This document shows, in pieces, positions 5,916-7,727 of a stretch of DNA of 7,727 nucleotides. The stretch is from an uncultured Actinomycetes bacterium (GTDB lineage: Bacteria > Actinomycetota > Actinomycetes > Nanopelagicales > Nanopelagicaceae), in the NCBI GenBank assembly GCA_903928395.1, contig CAIYQS010000217.1:1-7727 (forward strand). The letters run 5' to 3'. The position numbers and the translations under genes were made by a program. Each line of letters starts with the position of its first letter. Position 1 is the stretch's first letter. The notes under the pieces are model-generated. The model did not search any database. It worked only from the letters and a program-made list of their open reading frames with translations, and had not been told where the DNA came from.

Positions 5916-7060
5916 TATGCGTTACCGCTTGCCTTTTGAAAAGCGGTTGAAAATGAAATCTGCTCCGCCTGCGATAAGGGGTGGAATACATGCAACTTCT
6001 TCCACATCGCATCGTCCGGGAAAATCAATTTGTTATGTACTTGCGCAGGGTTGATCTTTGCCATTGCTTCCTGAGCACCTGAAACTGGGCAAATGTAATT
6101 AATGTAATTGGCAACTCGAGCAGCTACGACGGGGTCGTAGTAATAATTAATAACTGCCTCTGCACTGACTTTATTTGGCGATTGGGCAGGAATCATCATG
6201 TTGTCCGTAGTGAACGTGCCGCCCGAATCTGGAATGGCAAAGCCAAATTGGTTGGAGTTTTGGGCATTGAGTTGGTTGATATCTCCTGACCATCCAATCA
6301 CCGCAACCGCATCCCCACTGATCAAATCTTCCTGATAACTTTGACCTTTCACCTGGCGAATGAAGCCATCATGAATCATCTTCTGCAAATAATCGATTGC
6401 ATTCATGAATTTGTCTTGACTAAATGGCTTTGTTATATCCACTCCTTGCCACATCAAAATCAAGCCCATCGTGTCACGCATTTCGGAAAGGACTTCGATC
6501 TTTCCTTTATTGGCAGGTGCAAATAATTGCTCCATCGTGTGAATCCCTTTAGGAGTGTGCTTGGTATTCCAAGCAAATCCCGCAATAACTCCTGCCCACG
6601 GCAATGAGTAATGGCGTCCTGGATCTAGCGGCCGATTGAGCAAGAATGGCAAAACATTCTTCTTGTTAGGGATCTTGGCATCGTCAAATTTTGTTACATA
6701 TCCGCCATTTATCCAACGACTGGCCATCCACTCGGTAAGAACCACGATGTCGTAACCAATATCTTTTTTAAGTCGAAGTTGAGGTGTGACTTTTGCGGTA
6801 AATGTGTCGTTGTCGTCGATGACTTCCATGTATTTAACCGGGATCCCGGTCTTTTTAGTGAAATCAACAAGAGTCGGGTAGTTCTTCGCCTTATTGTCAT
6901 AATCTAAATAGAGCGACCAGTTTGCAAATCTAACCGCCTGTTTGCTCGAGGCAGCCTGAGCCGCATCCAATCCAGTAGCACTAGTCAATCCCAGAACAGA
7001 AGCGGCACTTAAACCGCCTACCCCTTTGATTAAATCGCGCCGAGAGATTTCAAGAGACAT
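5915..7060 (-). CDS. potD: PotD-like polyamine-type substrate-binding protein, copy 2 (upstream copy)
   Basis: Extracytoplasmic binding protein of 381 residues and the paralogue of the gene at 1817-2971. The two align without gaps until the last few residues. The twin-arginine motif SRRDLIK is at 6-12, with a possible cleavage after AQA (34-36) and no lipobox cysteine. By hand count the first 41 residues differ at about 19 positions and the remainder at about 58 of some 338, so the signal region has drifted most. Pocket positions mostly match copy 1 (W48, Y51, D196, W257, D286, Y322), but D193 of copy 1 is E193 here, and the expected pocket tryptophan is T284. The ATG has AAAGGGTGG upstream with six bases between. 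It is the first transporter gene, 62 bases after the dehydrogenase-like gene, and overlaps potA by one base. Confidence 0.92.
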   Translation of the reverse strand: MSLEISRRDLIKGVGGLSAASVLGLTSATGLDAAQAASSKQAVRFANWSLYLDYDNKAKNYPTLVDFTKKTGIPVKYMEVIDDNDTFTAKVTPQLRLKKDIGYDIVVLTEWMASRWINGGYVTKFDDAKIPNKKNVLPFLLNRPLDPGRHYSLPWAGVIAGFAWNTKHTPKGIHTMEQLFAPANKGKIEVLSEMRDTMGLILMWQGVDITKPFSQDKFMNAIDYLQKMIHDGFIRQVKGQSYQEDLISGDAVAVIGWSGDINQLNAQNSNQFGFAIPDSGGTFTTDNMMIPAQSPNKVSAEAVINYYYDPVVAARVANYINYICPVSGAQEAMAKINPAQVHNKLIFPDDAMWKKLHVFHPLSQAEQISFSTAFQKASGNA

Positions 7061-7103
7061 GACGAGCCACCCTTTCGAAGTTATGGAGCGATCCTAGAAC
7101 CGC
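5925..7103 (-). repeat. Copy 2 of a duplicated potD unit (gene plus leader)
   Basis: Partner of the block at 1829-3014. The two direct copies flank potA-potB-potC. Homology begins at the leader hairpin and runs through almost the whole gene, so the duplication carried its own translation signals. Sequence upstream of position 7103 shows no clear match to that upstream of 3014. Confidence 0.75.
7061..7103 (-). promoter_or_regulatory. potD2 leader with hairpin and ribosome-binding site
   Basis: These 43 bases lie directly upstream of potD2. Read on the minus strand, GCGGTTCTAGGATCGC (7103-7088) can fold as RNA into a 6-bp stem (two G-U pairs) with loop CUAG. The ribosome site AAAGGGTGG follows at 7075-7067. 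The same block, ungapped, precedes potD1. No rho-independent terminator tract follows the stem, so a role in mRNA stability, processing or translation is more likely than termination. The function is inferred. Confidence 0.55.
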
Positions 7104-7122
7104 TCACCACGAGTTACAACGA

Positions 7123-7727
7123 CTAACGCTTTATGCCTTCGACAGATTCTTCCCTGATGTGCCAACTTGTTCCATACGACTCTAGCAATTCTAAATAAGG
7201 TTTTGCTGGGAACCACTCTGGACCGTTTACTCCCACGGGCTTCCAGTCACCTCGCTCGATGAGTTCGAGGGCAATAAGTGGGTTGATCGCTGTTTGCCAA
7301 ACTACTGCCTGGTCGCCGTACTCCCCCATAGAAAACGCGTTGTCCACCACGTTATAGAGATATACAGCCTTGGGATTACCAGACTTATCTAATCCTTTAA
7401 CTTGTATCCCGGCGCACGTTTTACCCGACATCATTGAACCAAGAGTTGCGGGATCGGGAAGCAAAGCGGCAAGAACATTTCGTGGCGAAACGCTGACTCC
7501 CTGAACCGAGACTGGATCTGTACGATCCAATCCAAGGGTGTGAATAGTCTTAAGAATTGATATGAAATGACTACCAAGTCCATATTTGAAGGCCACTTTG
7601 CCAGCAGCTATCTGGCGCGGAATCAAAGCAACTTCTTCGTGCTCAACGTTTACGCATTCAACTGGCCCGATTCCATCAGGAAAATCAAAACTCTCCAGAT
7701 CTGAAAATGGTTCAGTGGTATACCAAC
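7123..7727 (-). CDS. Saccharopine-dehydrogenase-family oxidoreductase, C-terminal part (5' end outside window)
   Basis: The frame is open to the right edge, giving the last 200 residues. A TTG at 7626 is internal, because 33 more in-frame codons precede it (WYTTEPFSDLESFDF...). The visible part looks like the C-terminal half of saccharopine-dehydrogenase-like enzymes: GIGPVECVNVEHEE, FKYGLG, LKTIHTLGLD, VSVSPRNVLAALLPDP, KTCAG, YLYNVVDN and QAVVWQTAINPLIALEL. These enzymes are cytosolic NAD(P)-dependent and make or break C-N bonds between amino acids and carbonyl compounds. The N-terminal nucleotide-binding domain is outside the window. Members include saccharopine reductase and carboxynorspermidine/carboxyspermidine dehydrogenase; the polyamine setting makes the latter worth considering, but it is not shown. 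It is the first visible gene of the minus-strand run and ends in TAG 62 bases before potD2. Confidence 0.85.
   Translation of the reverse strand, partial: WYTTEPFSDLESFDFPDGIGPVECVNVEHEEVALIPRQIAAGKVAFKYGLGSHFISILKTIHTLGLDRTDPVSVQGVSVSPRNVLAALLPDPATLGSMMSGKTCAGIQVKGLDKSGNPKAVYLYNVVDNAFSMGEYGDQAVVWQTAINPLIALELIERGDWKPVGVNGPEWFPAKPYLELLESYGTSWHIREESVEGIKR

Noticed and set aside
7123..7626. TTG at 7626 as the start of the dehydrogenase-like gene
   Set aside because: The frame continues upstream for 33 codons with clear family sequence (GIGPVECVNVEHEE), so the gene is cut by the window edge and starts beyond it.

Overview
The window is compact bacterial DNA, nearly all coding and moderately low in GC by eye (not counted). 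One end of an operon for importing and using polyamines or related cationic amines fills it. The protein style fits a small-genome, reduced-GC actinobacterium: twin-arginine PotD-type binding proteins, an agmatinase reading GxPxCD...SYADADVVILGAP, and a saccharopine-dehydrogenase-like neighbour. Freshwater Nanopelagicales (the acI group) would match, since they are known for polyamine uptake genes and intermediate GC. That assignment comes from recall of family resemblance, not from a search.

Layout. Positions 1-771 (+) hold the C-terminal part of a group II pyridoxal-phosphate amino-acid decarboxylase, cut by the left edge. Everything else is on the minus strand and reads right to left. It begins with a saccharopine-dehydrogenase-family enzyme cut by the right edge (7123-7727). 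Next come potD2 (5915-7060), potA (4776-5915), potB (3886-4779), potC (3092-3889), a second binding-protein gene potD1 (1817-2971) and an agmatinase-type ureohydrolase (777-1775). The decarboxylase and the ureohydrolase converge with only 5 bases between their stop codons. No RNA gene, insertion sequence or CRISPR array was seen, and no stretch over 300 bases lacks a gene.

How it fits together. PotD1 and/or PotD2 would capture the amine outside the membrane. PotB and PotC form the channel and PotA powers it. The ureohydrolase would release urea from a guanidino compound such as agmatine, giving putrescine. The saccharopine-dehydrogenase-like enzyme may act on the amine or a product derived from it. 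potD2-potA-potB-potC are joined by 1-4 base overlaps, so they are surely one transcript.

The most notable feature is the D-A-B-C-D order. The two binding proteins are about 80% identical by hand alignment and flank the ABC genes. Their 43-base leaders are also homologous without gaps, and both can form the same 6-bp RNA hairpin upstream of the ribosome site. Both proteins have a good twin-arginine signal but no lipobox, and both lack a tryptophan expected in the polyamine pocket of E. coli PotD. The genes are otherwise of known families; no wholly new system was found.
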